Source: Bacteroidota bacterium
GTDB taxonomy: Bacteria; Bacteroidota; Bacteroidia; Cytophagales; Cyclobacteriaceae
Assembly (NCBI GenBank): GCA_016866235.1
Contig: VGMW01000001.1
Coordinates: forward strand, 372,001 to 436,000
Reading direction: 5' to 3'
Length of the DNA: 64,000 bases
A program made the translations under genes and the position numbers. A model generated the notes under the pieces. It was given only the letters and a program-made list of their open reading frames with translations. It was not told where the DNA came from and did no database searches. Position 1 is the first letter of the stretch; each line of letters opens with the position of its first letter. Below are positions 52,553-61,762 of the stretch, piece by piece.

Positions 52553-53482
52553 TTAAAGCTTGATGAACAGCGAACTGATTGATTCGTGGTCATGAATTTT
52601 TCTGACAGCCTTGCTGATCATGGGCGCAACGGAAAGCACCTTGATTTTAGAAGTTGTTTTGGTTAGTGGTATGGTGTCTGTTACAACCATTTCCTCCAGA
52701 ACAGAATTTTCAATGGTTTCGTAGGCCTTACCGGATAATACGGGGTGACCGCATAGGGCACGGACGGATTTAGCACCTTTTTCCTTTAAAAGTGCTGCTG
52801 CTTTGCAAATGGTTCCGCCGGTGTCCACCAGGTCATCAACCAGGATAACATCTTTGCCGTCCACTTCTCCAATCAGTCTCATGGATTCAATGAGGTTGGC
52901 CTCTTTTCGGTACTTGTCGCAAACCGCCAGTTCCGTTTCAAAAATTTTAGCGTAGTTCCTTGCGCGCTTGATGCCGCCTACGTCAGGACTGGCAAACATG
53001 ATGTTTTGCAATCCGAGTGATTTGAGATACGGAACAAAAATGTATGAAGCGTAAAGGTGGTCAAGGGGAATGTCAAAAAATCCCTGAATCTGATCCGCAT
53101 GGAGATCAATCGTCATGATGCGGTCTGCGCCAGCGGCAGAGATCAGGTTAGCAATCATTTTGGCCGCAATGGCAACCCTTGATTTGTCTTTTCGGTCTTG
53201 TCTGGCGTATCCGAAATAGGGGATAATGACGTTAACGTTCTGTGCACTGGCCCGTTTTGCGGCGTCAATGAGCAGCAGCAACTCCATGAAATTATCGGCA
53301 GGAGCAAAGGTGCTTTGAATAATAAACACATCATGGCCACGAACCGATTCGCCTATTTGGGGTGAGATCTCGCCATCACTGAATTGACGGTAATCCACTT
53401 CTCCCAAAGGCTCGCCGTAAGCTGCGGCGATCTTTTCTGCCAAGTAAACTGAGGCTCTTCCTGAAAAAAGTTTTACGGCCAT
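52553..53482 (-). CDS. prs: Ribose-phosphate pyrophosphokinase
   Basis: 309 residues. Makes PRPP from ribose 5-phosphate and ATP. FSGRASVYLAEKIAAAYGEPLG, DLHADQIQGFFDIPLDHLYA, the flexible-loop KYRKEA and PRPP motif VILVDDLVDTGGTICKAAALL identify it. Upstream of rplY on the same strand; tRNA-Gln lies before it, 48 bases from the prs start, and may be co-transcribed. Confidence 0.98.
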   Translation of the reverse strand: MAVKLFSGRASVYLAEKIAAAYGEPLGEVDYRQFSDGEISPQIGESVRGHDVFIIQSTFAPADNFMELLLLIDAAKRASAQNVNVIIPYFGYARQDRKDKSRVAIAAKMIANLISAAGADRIMTIDLHADQIQGFFDIPLDHLYASYIFVPYLKSLGLQNIMFASPDVGGIKRARNYAKIFETELAVCDKYRKEANLIESMRLIGEVDGKDVILVDDLVDTGGTICKAAALLKEKGAKSVRALCGHPVLSGKAYETIENSVLEEMVVTDTIPLTKTTSKIKVLSVAPMISKAVRKIHDHESISSLFIKL

Positions 53483-53530
53483 GGTCTTTTGCCTTTTGAA
53501 TTCCGGATGATTTTAACTGGTATTTGTTTG

Positions 53531-53601
53531 TTGCCCGACTAGGACTCGAACCTAGAATAACAGAATCAAAATCTGCTGTGTTGCCATTACACCATCGGGC
53601 A
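53531..53601 (-). tRNA. tRNA-Gln (anticodon TTG)
   Basis: 71 bases folding as a cloverleaf: acceptor TGCCCGA/TCGGGCA, anticodon stem GCAGA/TCTGT with loop TTTTGAT giving anticodon TTG, and T-arm with GGTTCGAGTCC. CCA is not encoded. A full -7 promoter word lies 24 bases upstream. Confidence 0.95.
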
Positions 53602-53624
53602 AAACACCTTCATCAAAAGGAGTG

Positions 53625-53632
53625 CAAAGCTA
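53625..53632 (-). promoter_or_regulatory. -7 promoter box (TAGCTTTG) for tRNA-Gln
   Basis: Minus-strand TAGCTTTG matches TAnnTTTG at the expected distance from the tRNA 5' end. Confidence 0.55.
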
Positions 53633-53803
53633 GAATTTTTTTGGCATTTGGAACCGGGGTTTTGTGAAATTTCCCTCGACCTTCAGCCTTGAAAATCAGC
53701 TTTTTAAGGTGGAAATCCCAGAAATTATCCTGTCCTCCGGCTGCCTTGAGGTGTACCGCAGGGCGGTTTGCGTACCTTTCGGACGATGACAATCTGAGAA
53801 TCC

Positions 53804-55000
53804 ATGGGCATTTTGGCTGAATCGTTTGGTCTTGCTGTAGAGTACTTTGTTGTAGATGTCGACAACCTTAAGCTTGCGAAGGTGCCAGCAGAGGTTTATA
53901 GCCTGAGCTTCCAGGGGCCATACCAGCTATTCCGTTCACCGCAGCCAGGAATCATCCGACTGACGGCCAATACGGCCAGACAAAACATCAATTACCTCGA
54001 CTATGGTTTGGCTGAAACAGTTGTAGCAATCAACACAAAGTTGGCGGCGCATAAGATGTGTTTGATGCCTGGCTCCATGCATCCACTTTCGAAGTCGAGC
54101 GAGCTTGCCGGATTCATGCCTGCGAATCCATCAGAAGAAGCCATGGCCAAACTATTCACGCCCTCGGGTCATGGATGGCTGAACCGGGCAGGTTGTGATG
54201 TTCGTCTCTCATTTTTGGATGATGATGAATTTTCCAGACTTCATGCAGCAGCTAGAATAATTCTTCCAATAGTACCAGCCTTAACGGCTTCCTCGCCGGT
54301 ATTCGAAGGGATGCGAACAGGTTTGCGTTCCAACAGCTGGAAGAATTTTATAGATCGTTATTCAAAATTTCCAGATTTGCAGGCAGGTGAAATTCCAGAG
54401 CCTGTTTTCAGTGAGAAGAAATATGAAGAGACCATTCTCGATCCAATTCGGAAGATGGTGGCTTCAAAAGGGTTAGGTGAGGTGCTTTCAGCAGAGGTCA
54501 TTAATGCGCGTGCGGTGACAGCGGATTTCAAGTCGAAAGAAATAGTCATTCAGAGTACTGAATCTCAGGAGTGCCCTGCTGCTCAAATGGCGGTTTCCAG
54601 ACTTATTATGGAGGCGATCCGTGCCATGGCCAACGAGCAATGGGTGACCCATGAACAGCAGATGAGGGCAGTGACCAGTAACCTCGCCGGATTGATCATT
54701 GAATCGGCCGAAGGTGGCATGGGCGCTGAAGTATTTTCCTCAGAGTATCTGTCTTTTTTCGGGATGGACGATACCAAAACCATTCGTGAAGTATGGAGGC
54801 ATATTTTCGAGACATTATCGCTCAATCCGGAAAAACCGCTTGCCCGCTATGAGCAGGAGCTTTCGGTGATTTTGCAACAAGGATCACTGTCTGATCGTGT
54901 TTTAACGGTGCTGGGAGAAAATCCCCAACAAGATCAAGTGTTGTCGGTTTACAAGAACCTCTGTGATTGCCTGAATCAAAACAGGTTGTTCATTTTGTAG
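53804..55000 (+). CDS. GCS2-like glutamate-cysteine ligase family protein
   Basis: 398 residues. Segments such as EYFVVDVDNLKL at the N-terminus, CDVRLSFLDDDEFSRLHAAARIILPIVPALTASSPVFEG around 130-170, and TGLRSNSWKNF follow the GCS2/YbdK carboxylate-amine ligase fold, which makes gamma-glutamyl or similar amide bonds with ATP. The family's usual HVHV-type strand reads DVRLSF here, so the metal or substrate site differs. Cognate substrate unknown. Followed by the HhH protein on the same strand. Confidence 0.75.
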   Translation: MGILAESFGLAVEYFVVDVDNLKLAKVPAEVYSLSFQGPYQLFRSPQPGIIRLTANTARQNINYLDYGLAETVVAINTKLAAHKMCLMPGSMHPLSKSSELAGFMPANPSEEAMAKLFTPSGHGWLNRAGCDVRLSFLDDDEFSRLHAAARIILPIVPALTASSPVFEGMRTGLRSNSWKNFIDRYSKFPDLQAGEIPEPVFSEKKYEETILDPIRKMVASKGLGEVLSAEVINARAVTADFKSKEIVIQSTESQECPAAQMAVSRLIMEAIRAMANEQWVTHEQQMRAVTSNLAGLIIESAEGGMGAEVFSSEYLSFFGMDDTKTIREVWRHIFETLSLNPEKPLARYEQELSVILQQGSLSDRVLTVLGENPQQDQVLSVYKNLCDCLNQNRLFIL

Positions 55001-55027
55001 CAGCCTGAGGTAACCAACGGGCTATTC

Positions 55028-55708
55028 ATGATCATGCTGGCCCAGGTTAAGCAAACTTTACGATCTTTTTTTGAGCTCTCCGTTTCCGAGCAGCGCGCTT
55101 ATATCATCCTGCTGCCGTTGCTTACGGCGATTGTTTTTAGTCCAATGCTATGGAGTGCCATGTCGCCCGGAAAGCAAATTCCAATGGAAGTATTTGTTCT
55201 TGCCGATAGTCTGTTGGGCGTTTCGGATACGATCGACGGCACAGTAAAGCCAAAGCAATTTCGGAGCGAATGGAGCGTAAAGCCTGAAAAAGTAACCGCA
55301 CGGAGGGTGATTCAGAAAGACCTGAACCTTGCCGATACAATTGATTTTGATGCTGTGCCCGGCATAGGATGGAAAACGGCTTCCAGGATCGTGCGATACC
55401 GCGATGCGCTGGGTGGCTTTATTGACCCCAATCAGCTTTACGAGGTTTTTGCCATCGATTCATTGGCAGTATTCTCGATGGATGATTTTTTTGTCGCCAA
55501 AAATTTTGTTCCCAGCAGGATCAATTTGAATACTGCGCTGTTGGAGGAATTGGAAGTCCATCCATATTTAAGCAGAATTCAGGCGAGGGCAATTTTATTG
55601 TACCGCTTTCAACATGGAACAATACGCGATTCAACAGAGCTTCGAAAAGTGAGGATGCTTGACGGGAAAACGCGCAAAAAATTGGCGCCCTATGTACGGT
55701 TTGAGTGA
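55028..55708 (+). CDS. ComEA-like helix-hairpin-helix membrane protein
   Basis: 226 residues. An N-terminal membrane helix (AYIILLPLLTAIVFSPMLW) anchors tandem helix-hairpin-helix units: LNLADTIDFDAVPGIGWKTASRIVRYRDALGGF and INLNTALLEELEVHPYLSRIQARAILLYRFQHG, ending in LDGKTRKKLAPYVRF. Such repeats bind DNA, and ComEA family members receive DNA during natural transformation. No other competence genes are adjacent. Converges on tRNA-Arg. Confidence 0.88.
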   Translation: MIMLAQVKQTLRSFFELSVSEQRAYIILLPLLTAIVFSPMLWSAMSPGKQIPMEVFVLADSLLGVSDTIDGTVKPKQFRSEWSVKPEKVTARRVIQKDLNLADTIDFDAVPGIGWKTASRIVRYRDALGGFIDPNQLYEVFAIDSLAVFSMDDFFVAKNFVPSRINLNTALLEELEVHPYLSRIQARAILLYRFQHGTIRDSTELRKVRMLDGKTRKKLAPYVRFE

Positions 55709-55721
55709 AGTTAAACCTTAG

Positions 55722-55793
55722 TAGCCCCGGCAGGAATCGAACCTGCATCTTCAGAATCGGAATCTGAAATTCTATCCATTGAAATACGGAGCC
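55722..55793 (-). tRNA. tRNA-Arg (anticodon CCG)
   Basis: 72-base cloverleaf: acceptor GGCTCCG/CGGGGCT with a G-U end pair, anticodon stem TCAGA/TCTGA with loop TTCCGAT giving CCG, T-arm with GGTTCGATTCC. CCA not encoded. A -7 promoter word lies 21 bases upstream. Confidence 0.94.
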
Positions 55794-55813
55794 CTGATGC
55801 CTCTCAAAGGCTG

Positions 55814-55821
55814 CAAAGATA
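55814..55821 (-). promoter_or_regulatory. -7 promoter box (TATCTTTG) for tRNA-Arg
   Basis: Minus-strand TATCTTTG matches TAnnTTTG, spaced from the tRNA like the tRNA-Gln box. Confidence 0.55.
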
Positions 55822-55946
55822 ACCTTCTTTGATTCATTGAAATCTGTCAGTTTACCCCTCAGGCTCCATTCGGCCACCAATTGAATTTTTTGCAATCCAC
55901 TGAAAATCAGACCATAGCTACGATCAGCTAAAAAAGTGAGCAATGC

Positions 55947-55967
55947 AATACTAAAAAATTTAGTATT
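55947..55967. promoter_or_regulatory. Perfect 9-bp inverted repeat before the SRAP gene pair
   Basis: AATACTAAA, three-base centre, TTTAGTATT. It ends 16 bases before the ATG at 55984, and a near-consensus -7 word (TACCTTAG) follows it. Position and symmetry suggest a repressor operator overlapping the promoter. No T-run, so it is unlikely to be a terminator. Confidence 0.45.
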
Positions 55968-55983
55968 CCTATACCTTAGCGTT

Positions 55984-56310
55984 ATGCCAGGGTTCAATTT
56001 GCAGGATTTTCAAGATGGCCACATTGCTGAGGTGTGGGATGAGCTTAAAACGCGTTTTGGCTTCGATTTGAAGTCGTGGAAGAAAGATTTCAGAGCGTTT
56101 CTGGGGACGCAGCCGCGAAATACCCCTGAAGCAGATGCATTTATCGTTTTTGGAAACCGAAGGATTAACCCAGTGCTCAATGAGATACTTCGCCGCAATG
56201 AACTGTTCCCGACTTTCAATAAACTTGTTGCTTATATCCTGAACAGGAATAAACCACAACAAGGTGTGCTACCACAAACAAGATCGCGCGCTGGAAAAAA
56301 ACCTCGTTGA
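55984..56310 (+). CDS. Conserved-looking small protein of unknown function, overlapping the SRAP gene
   Basis: 108 residues: MPGFNLQDFQDGHIAEVWDE, then FGFDLKSWKKDFRAFLGTQPRN and RRINPVLNEILRRNELFPTF, mostly helical, with a basic C-terminus. I do not recognise a family. The GTG-containing upstream extension would run through the inverted repeat, so ATG 55984 is chosen. Its last 47 bases overlap the SRAP gene in another frame, implying coupled translation and perhaps a shared DNA-damage role (inference). Confidence 0.55.
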   Translation: MPGFNLQDFQDGHIAEVWDELKTRFGFDLKSWKKDFRAFLGTQPRNTPEADAFIVFGNRRINPVLNEILRRNELFPTFNKLVAYILNRNKPQQGVLPQTRSRAGKKPR

Positions 56311-56989
56311 GCGCTACAAGGCGACCATGCACGATGCCTATGAACCCAGGTTCTATGAAAGCGGGTTCAGCCACCTTTCTTCACCAGCCATTACCTCCGA
56401 AAATCCCTCATCCTTCAGGAGTCTATCGTGGGGCCTGATTCCCTTCTGGATAAAGACGATGGAAGATGCTCTTCAAATTCGTGACCGTACACTAAACTGT
56501 ATCTCCGAAGAGGCATTTGATAAGCCTTCTTTCCGAAACGCGATACGCGAACGCCGTTGCCTGATACCCTGTACCGGATTCTATGAATGGCGATGGTTGG
56601 ATGGAGGGAAGCGAAAATACCCGTACTTCATTCAAACCGATGACTTTATCTTTTCACTCGCAGGAATATGGTCGGAGTGGACCGACCGCACCACGGGAGA
56701 GACGTTGTCAACCTACAGCGTACTGACCACCAGGGCGAATGCGCTTATGGAGAAGGTTCACAATCATAAAAAGCGCATGCCGGTGATTTTGCCCCAGGAG
56801 TTTGAAAAAGATTGGTTGAATCCGAATCTCACCAAAGAAGATGTGTTGGCCTTATGTCAGCCTTACGACGATAAAAAAATGAAGGCCTGGACAATCAGCA
56901 AATCAATTTCTGCCAAGACTGGGCCTAAGAACATAGAGCATATTTTTCAGCCATTCGAATATCCTGAACTTTCACTCATCGATGGTTGA
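56264..56989 (+). CDS. SRAP domain protein (HMCES/YedK type)
   Basis: 241 residues starting GTG-TGC, so the mature protein begins with Cys2 after Met removal, the residue that crosslinks to abasic DNA in this family. LSWGLIPFW, NCISEEAFDKPSFRNAIRERRCLIPCTGFYEWRW and TTRANALMEKVHNHKKRMPVILP contain the conserved Asn, Glu and His of the active site. The protein shields abasic sites in single-stranded DNA. The GTG start is required to place Cys2; it overlaps the preceding gene by 47 bases. Confidence 0.93.
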   Translation: MCYHKQDRALEKNLVERYKATMHDAYEPRFYESGFSHLSSPAITSENPSSFRSLSWGLIPFWIKTMEDALQIRDRTLNCISEEAFDKPSFRNAIRERRCLIPCTGFYEWRWLDGGKRKYPYFIQTDDFIFSLAGIWSEWTDRTTGETLSTYSVLTTRANALMEKVHNHKKRMPVILPQEFEKDWLNPNLTKEDVLALCQPYDDKKMKAWTISKSISAKTGPKNIEHIFQPFEYPELSLIDG

Positions 56990-57036
56990 TCAACAAAACT
57001 GAATGAAACCAACGCGGCAACTTTGAGGGATTAAGA

Positions 57037-60000
57037 ATGAGTCAATTTACCACTGATCAGATATCGGATATTATCCGCAGACATTACAGCCTTCAGACCA
57101 TTGCTACAAAGTTGGTTGGAGAGTTGGACTTAAACTTTCAGCTTTCTGATGGTGCTGGAAATAAATACTGTTTTAAAATTTCTCACCTCGGAGAGGCAAA
57201 GGCTCATCTTGAAATGCAGCATGCGGCCATGGTGCACGTGTATGCTTCAGATCCTGAATTGAGTGTTCCCAGGGTTGTTAAGGCTGTTTCAGGTGAGGAC
57301 ATCATTTCTGTTAATGATGCCGAAGGCAACCTAAGGTTTGCGCGATTGCTTACATGGATAGAGGGAAATGTTTTTGCTGACGTCAGGCCCCATACGTCTG
57401 GTTTGTTGTGTCGCTATGGATCTTTTTGTGGCAGACTTTGTAAGGCGCTCAGTGATTTCGATCATCCCGCTGCACATCGCTTTATCAAATGGGATCCTAA
57501 CCAGACATTATGGATCAAGGATAGCATCCACCTTTTCACCGGTAGCCGTGCAGAAGTGGCTTCTTACTTCCTGGAGCTTTTTGAAAGCAAGGTTCTTCCC
57601 AGGCATTCTGAACTTAGAAAAAGTGTTAATTACAACGATGCCAATGATTACAATGTTCTTGTAGGTGGTTCGGCCGATGACCGATCCATTTCAGGAGTGA
57701 TTGATTTTGGTGATCTGGTTTTCACTCAAACGATCAATGAACTTGCCATTGCCATCGCTTATGCGGTGATGAAGAAGCCAGATCCGCTTGAAGCGGCATG
57801 TCATTTGGTTCGGGGTTTTCATGCTGTTTTTCCAATTCAGGAGGTTGAACTCGAGACCCTCTATTCACTTGTTGGGGCCAGGTTGTTGATTTCTGTGACC
57901 TGCTCAGCAATAAACCGAAAAGCTGAGCCGGAAAATGTCTATCTGCAAATCAGCGATGGTACAGCATGGGATCTTCTTTTGAAATGGAAAGACATCCATC
58001 CTGATTTCGCTTATTATGCTTTTCGGAACGCCTGTGGACAATCTCCGGTCCCGTTGCAACAACATTTTAACGAGCTGCAAAGCAAAATAAGAACTGGTTT
58101 ATTTATGCCGGTCCCTAATGTTGATGCTGCATCGCAGTGGCTTGATTGCAGTATTGAGAGTCCGGATCTGGGCACCATGCATGATATTGCAGATCCTCAT
58201 TTGTTAGCGGCAAAATTATCGCAGGCCATTGCATCGCTTGGAGGTGCGTCTGCTTTAGGTCGTTATGGAGAAGCTCGACCATTTTATACAACCGATGAAT
58301 TTATTGAAGCAGGTAACGACAAACAACGGTGGAGAACCAAGCATCTGGGAATTGATTTTTTTGGTAAGGTGGGAACGGAGGTTCGCGCAGTTTGGGAAGG
58401 AACCATACACAGCTTTGCCAACAACAACCGACCTCGTGATTATGGTCCAACCCTGATCCTTGAGCATGTTGTTGATGGCATTACTTTTTACAGCATTTAT
58501 GGCCATCTTTCTGTTGATTCCATGCAGGAATGGCGTAGGGGCCGGAAGGTGAGTGCGGGAGAGTACATTGGTTGTATTGGCTCATTTGAAGAAAATGGAC
58601 ACTGGTCACCACACCTTCATTTTCAGTTGTCACTGAATTTGTTCAATCAAGTTGGAAACTATCCGGGTGTTTCATCCCCTGAGTATTTTGATGTCTGGCG
58701 ATCAGTATCTCCTGATCCATGGAATTTTCTGACTGGTAAAGAATGTCCGACTAAGGAGCGCCTAGAAAAAGACGACATCATAGCGTATCGAAAGGAGCAT
58801 CTTGGTAAAAATCTCAGTATCTCTTATCGGGAGCCGATTGTCATGATGCGTGGACATGGGCAATATCTGCTCGATCACGAAGGAAGAAAATTTCTTGATA
58901 CCGTGAACAATGTTGCTCATGTTGGTCACGAGCATCCTTCCGTAGTACTTGCCGGACAGCGTCAAATGGCTGTATTGAACACCAACACCAGGTATCTGCA
59001 TGAAAACCTTGTGAAGTTTACGGAAGCGCTGTTGAAAACCCTCCCGCCATCGTTGGATGTGGCTTTTATGGTGAATTCCGGAAGTGAAGCCAACGAGTTG
59101 GCGGTTCGCCTTGCAAAAAATTATACAGGTGGGCAGGACATGGTTGTTTCGCAGATCGGATACCATGGCAACACCAACGTTTGTGTTGAAATTAGTTCTT
59201 ATAAGTTTGATGGTCCGGGTGGAAAGGGAGCTTTGCCACACATTCATGTGGTTCCTATTCCGGATGTATACCGAGGTCTGTATCGAGATACCGTTGAGAA
59301 CCCCGGTGCAAGGTATGCTTCACATGTTGAAAAAGCTGTTCAGGAAATTCAGTCATCGGGCAAGAAGCTTGCGGCACTGATTTTTGAATCGGTGATCAGC
59401 TGTGGTGGTCAGGTTGAATTGCCTGCTGGTTTCTTGAAACAATCCTACGACGTGATCCGAAAAAACGGAGGGGTTTGCATTGCCGATGAAGTTCAGACAG
59501 GTTGTGGTAGGATGGGTGACCATTATTGGGCTTTTGAAGCGCACGGCGTTACGCCTGACATCGTAACCATTGGTAAGCCGATCGGCAATGGCCATCCACT
59601 GGGTGTGGTGGTGACAACCCAAAAAATTGCTGATGCCTTTAAAAATGGAATGGAGTACTTCAATACGTTTGGTGGCAATCCCGTTTCTTGCGCAATTGGT
59701 CAGGAGGTGTTGAAAATTATTCGAGAAGAGGGACTACAGGAAAATGCCAATCGTACCGGTGGATACCTCAAGGCTGGTTTAATGGAATTGAAAAGTCGTT
59801 TTCCGGTGATAGGTGATGTTCGCGGTTCCGGATTTTTCCTTGGATTTGAACTGGTGGAAAATCCTGAGACACGGATGCCGGCTACTGCCAAAGCCTCATG
59901 GCTGGCCAACCGGATGCGTGAAAAAAGTATCCTAATGAGCACGGATGGCCCTTTCAACAACGTTCTTAAAATCAAGCCTCCCATGGTTTTTTCGTCAATT

Positions 60001-60066
60001 GATGCTGATTTCTTGCTGCATTCGATTGAGGAAGTCCTGGGGGAAGATTTTATGCAACTCAAATAG
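57037..60066 (+). CDS. Three-domain fusion: APH-type kinase, M23 peptidase domain, class III aminotransferase
   Basis: 1009 residues. 1-~340: aminoglycoside/choline-kinase-like domain with [12 protein letters not shown] (catalytic loop) and VIDFGDL. ~420-550: M23 metallopeptidase with all zinc ligands, H436/D440 (HLGIDFF) and H526/H528 (HLHF). ~590-1005: class III PLP aminotransferase with PLP lysine K847 ([11 protein letters not shown]), [10 protein letters not shown] and [11 protein letters not shown], related to ethanolamine-phosphate phospho-lyase. No signal peptide, so all domains act in the cytosol. The family occurs across bacteria; its substrate, perhaps a phosphorylated amino alcohol, is not settled. 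Confidence 0.88.
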   Translation: MSQFTTDQISDIIRRHYSLQTIATKLVGELDLNFQLSDGAGNKYCFKISHLGEAKAHLEMQHAAMVHVYASDPELSVPRVVKAVSGEDIISVNDAEGNLRFARLLTWIEGNVFADVRPHTSGLLCRYGSFCGRLCKALSDFDHPAAHRFIKWDPNQTLWIKDSIHLFTGSRAEVASYFLELFESKVLPRHSELRKSVNYNDANDYNVLVGGSADDRSISGVIDFGDLVFTQTINELAIAIAYAVMKKPDPLEAACHLVRGFHAVFPIQEVELETLYSLVGARLLISVTCSAINRKAEPENVYLQISDGTAWDLLLKWKDIHPDFAYYAFRNACGQSPVPLQQHFNELQSKIRTGLFMPVPNVDAASQWLDCSIESPDLGTMHDIADPHLLAAKLSQAIASLGGASALGRYGEARPFYTTDEFIEAGNDKQRWRTKHLGIDFFGKVGTEVRAVWEGTIHSFANNNRPRDYGPTLILEHVVDGITFYSIYGHLSVDSMQEWRRGRKVSAGEYIGCIGSFEENGHWSPHLHFQLSLNLFNQVGNYPGVSSPEYFDVWRSVSPDPWNFLTGKECPTKERLEKDDIIAYRKEHLGKNLSISYREPIVMMRGHGQYLLDHEGRKFLDTVNNVAHVGHEHPSVVLAGQRQMAVLNTNTRYLHENLVKFTEALLKTLPPSLDVAFMVNSGSEANELAVRLAKNYTGGQDMVVSQIGYHGNTNVCVEISSYKFDGPGGKGALPHIHVVPIPDVYRGLYRDTVENPGARYASHVEKAVQEIQSSGKKLAALIFESVISCGGQVELPAGFLKQSYDVIRKNGGVCIADEVQTGCGRMGDHYWAFEAHGVTPDIVTIGKPIGNGHPLGVVVTTQKIADAFKNGMEYFNTFGGNPVSCAIGQEVLKIIREEGLQENANRTGGYLKAGLMELKSRFPVIGDVRGSGFFLGFELVENPETRMPATAKASWLANRMREKSILMSTDGPFNNVLKIKPPMVFSSIDADFLLHSIEEVLGEDFMQLK

Positions 60067-60115
60067 TTATGGTGTTGGTTTCCAATTCGTGAAGTGCTGA
60101 TAAATTTACCGCGTC

Positions 60116-61333
60116 ATGCTGCGTTGGTTTAAGCTTTTTTCTGTTCTGATTATATTTTCCTGCTCTTCTGAAGAGGAGGTCACCGGACCCATTCATCCTG
60201 ATGTGCTACCGGAGGTACGCTTTGTAAAGCTTGTTCCGGACGATTACTCCAATCAGGAAACCATGGTAGCCAACGGAAAAAGTACTGTCAAGTTTACCAT
60301 GGAGCAGTACGATAAGGACAAAAAACTCTTATTTAAAAATATTCCGTATCGCGTTAAGGTAATTGTCAATGGAAAGGATCCTTTGGTTAATCCTTTCGTA
60401 TTCAGTACCAATATTCCCGGTGAATACAATTTTGAGCCGGAAGGTTTTCCATCCAAGGCGGTATTGGGTGGGCCTGTCAAAATAAGAGCGCTTGCCGAAA
60501 GGGAATTCACTGAATTTACGATGCCGGTTATTCTCCATTATTTTGCATTGCCGGGCACAAACCTGAATCAGGATTACCTGAAACGGTTAACCGAAATGCA
60601 CATTGAACATCTGAACCTGGCGTATCGGAACAAGTACAACAGTAAAGATCCAAATAGTGTTGATGTGTTTATAAATTTTGAGGCAGCGCTCATGGATCCT
60701 GAAGGAAATCCCTTACAAACGCCGGGATTGGTGGTGGTTCGAACGGATAAGATAAAGTTCAAGAATAGTGATGATGAATCGTTGCACCGTTTGATTTGGG
60801 ATGGAAATTTTTGGTCGCCAAGAAATTATTTAAATGTTTGGGTCTGCGATTTTGAGGAAAATTATTCGTGGGCGAGGTTTCCTTTTTTGGGTTCTTCCAA
60901 TGCTGAATTTCCGACCAATGCTTTCGGTGTTTTTTTTAATGCCAAGCAGTTCGTCTATGAGCGGGGAATCTCAATCCTGGTTCATGAATTTGGCCACATG
61001 CTTAATCTATACCACAATTTCAATTCAGCATGCAGTGGTGATCTGGATCAGTGTACTGATACGCGTGATTACCAACGCGAGTTTGATAAAGATTATAAAG
61101 GTGGATTGTTGCGCACAAGTTGTGATGCCGTCAGCTTTCCGGGCACCAATTACATGGATTATTTCCCCAATGAATACAATACGTTTACCTATGAGCAGCG
61201 GGAGCGTATGCGCCGAACTGTAAATCTTTGTCCGTTTTTACCCACCCCCCTGAATCTTTCTTCAAGGCGCATCCTTTCCAGGAGTAGCCTTAAGTTGAAT
61301 TGGCGTGTAGACAGCGCCTCGTTGATCTACTAG
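60116..61333 (+). CDS. Zinc metalloprotease lipoprotein, M43-like
   Basis: 405 residues. Signal with lipobox (MLRWFKLFSVLIIFSC, then SSEEE). The N-terminal ~150 residues are beta-rich; the catalytic domain has H290-E-F-G-H-M-L-N-L-Y-H300, matching HExxHxxGxxH of pappalysin-type proteases except Asn for Gly, and the Met-turn NYMDYFPNEYNTFTYEQRERM. Likely an outer-membrane protease facing outward or into the periplasm. Convergent with mscL, overlapping four bases. Confidence 0.85.
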   Translation: MLRWFKLFSVLIIFSCSSEEEVTGPIHPDVLPEVRFVKLVPDDYSNQETMVANGKSTVKFTMEQYDKDKKLLFKNIPYRVKVIVNGKDPLVNPFVFSTNIPGEYNFEPEGFPSKAVLGGPVKIRALAEREFTEFTMPVILHYFALPGTNLNQDYLKRLTEMHIEHLNLAYRNKYNSKDPNSVDVFINFEAALMDPEGNPLQTPGLVVVRTDKIKFKNSDDESLHRLIWDGNFWSPRNYLNVWVCDFEENYSWARFPFLGSSNAEFPTNAFGVFFNAKQFVYERGISILVHEFGHMLNLYHNFNSACSGDLDQCTDTRDYQREFDKDYKGGLLRTSCDAVSFPGTNYMDYFPNEYNTFTYEQRERMRRTVNLCPFLPTPLNLSSRRILSRSSLKLNWRVDSASLIY

Positions 61334-61710
61334 TTGGATCGCTTTCTGAGCTCGTCCCTAATTTCCTTTAGCAAGGCAATATCTTCAGGCTCTGTTTTTG
61401 GCGGTGCAGCATCCTCTGTTTTTTTCAATGTGGTGTTGACGCCTTTGATGACCAGAAAAAGAATGAAGGCAACAATAATAAAATTCAATACAGAAGCCAG
61501 GAAAACGCCGTAGCGAACGGACCCGAAGATGGTCAGGTGTTCAAGTTGACTTAGCCTGGCAGCGTCAAGCGCTGGCTTGAGCAGAAGCGGTGTAATCACA
61601 TCACCAATCAGGGAAGAAACGATCTGGTTGAATGCGGCACCGATAATCACACCGACGGCAAGCTCAACCACGTGACCACGAAGCAGAAACGATTTGAATT
61701 CTTTAATCAT
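61330..61710 (-). CDS. mscL: Large-conductance mechanosensitive channel
   Basis: 126 residues. Opens under membrane tension to protect from osmotic shock. N-terminal FKSFLLRGHVVELAVGVIIGAAFNQIVSSLIGDVITPLL is the TM1 pore helix, and FIIVAFILFLVIKGVNTT is TM2, with a charged C-terminal bundle (EIRDELRKRSN). No gating partner needed. Confidence 0.98.
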   Translation of the reverse strand: MIKEFKSFLLRGHVVELAVGVIIGAAFNQIVSSLIGDVITPLLLKPALDAARLSQLEHLTIFGSVRYGVFLASVLNFIIVAFILFLVIKGVNTTLKKTEDAAPPKTEPEDIALLKEIRDELRKRSN

Positions 61711-61762
61711 AAAGAATAGTTTAAAAATTTAAAAGGATTTTATTGGTCGTCTGATTTGGACT

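Noticed and set aside
55521-55997. Minus-strand ORF across the tRNA-Arg and comEA-like end
   Set aside because: It runs through a tRNA gene and opposite conserved HhH coding sequence.
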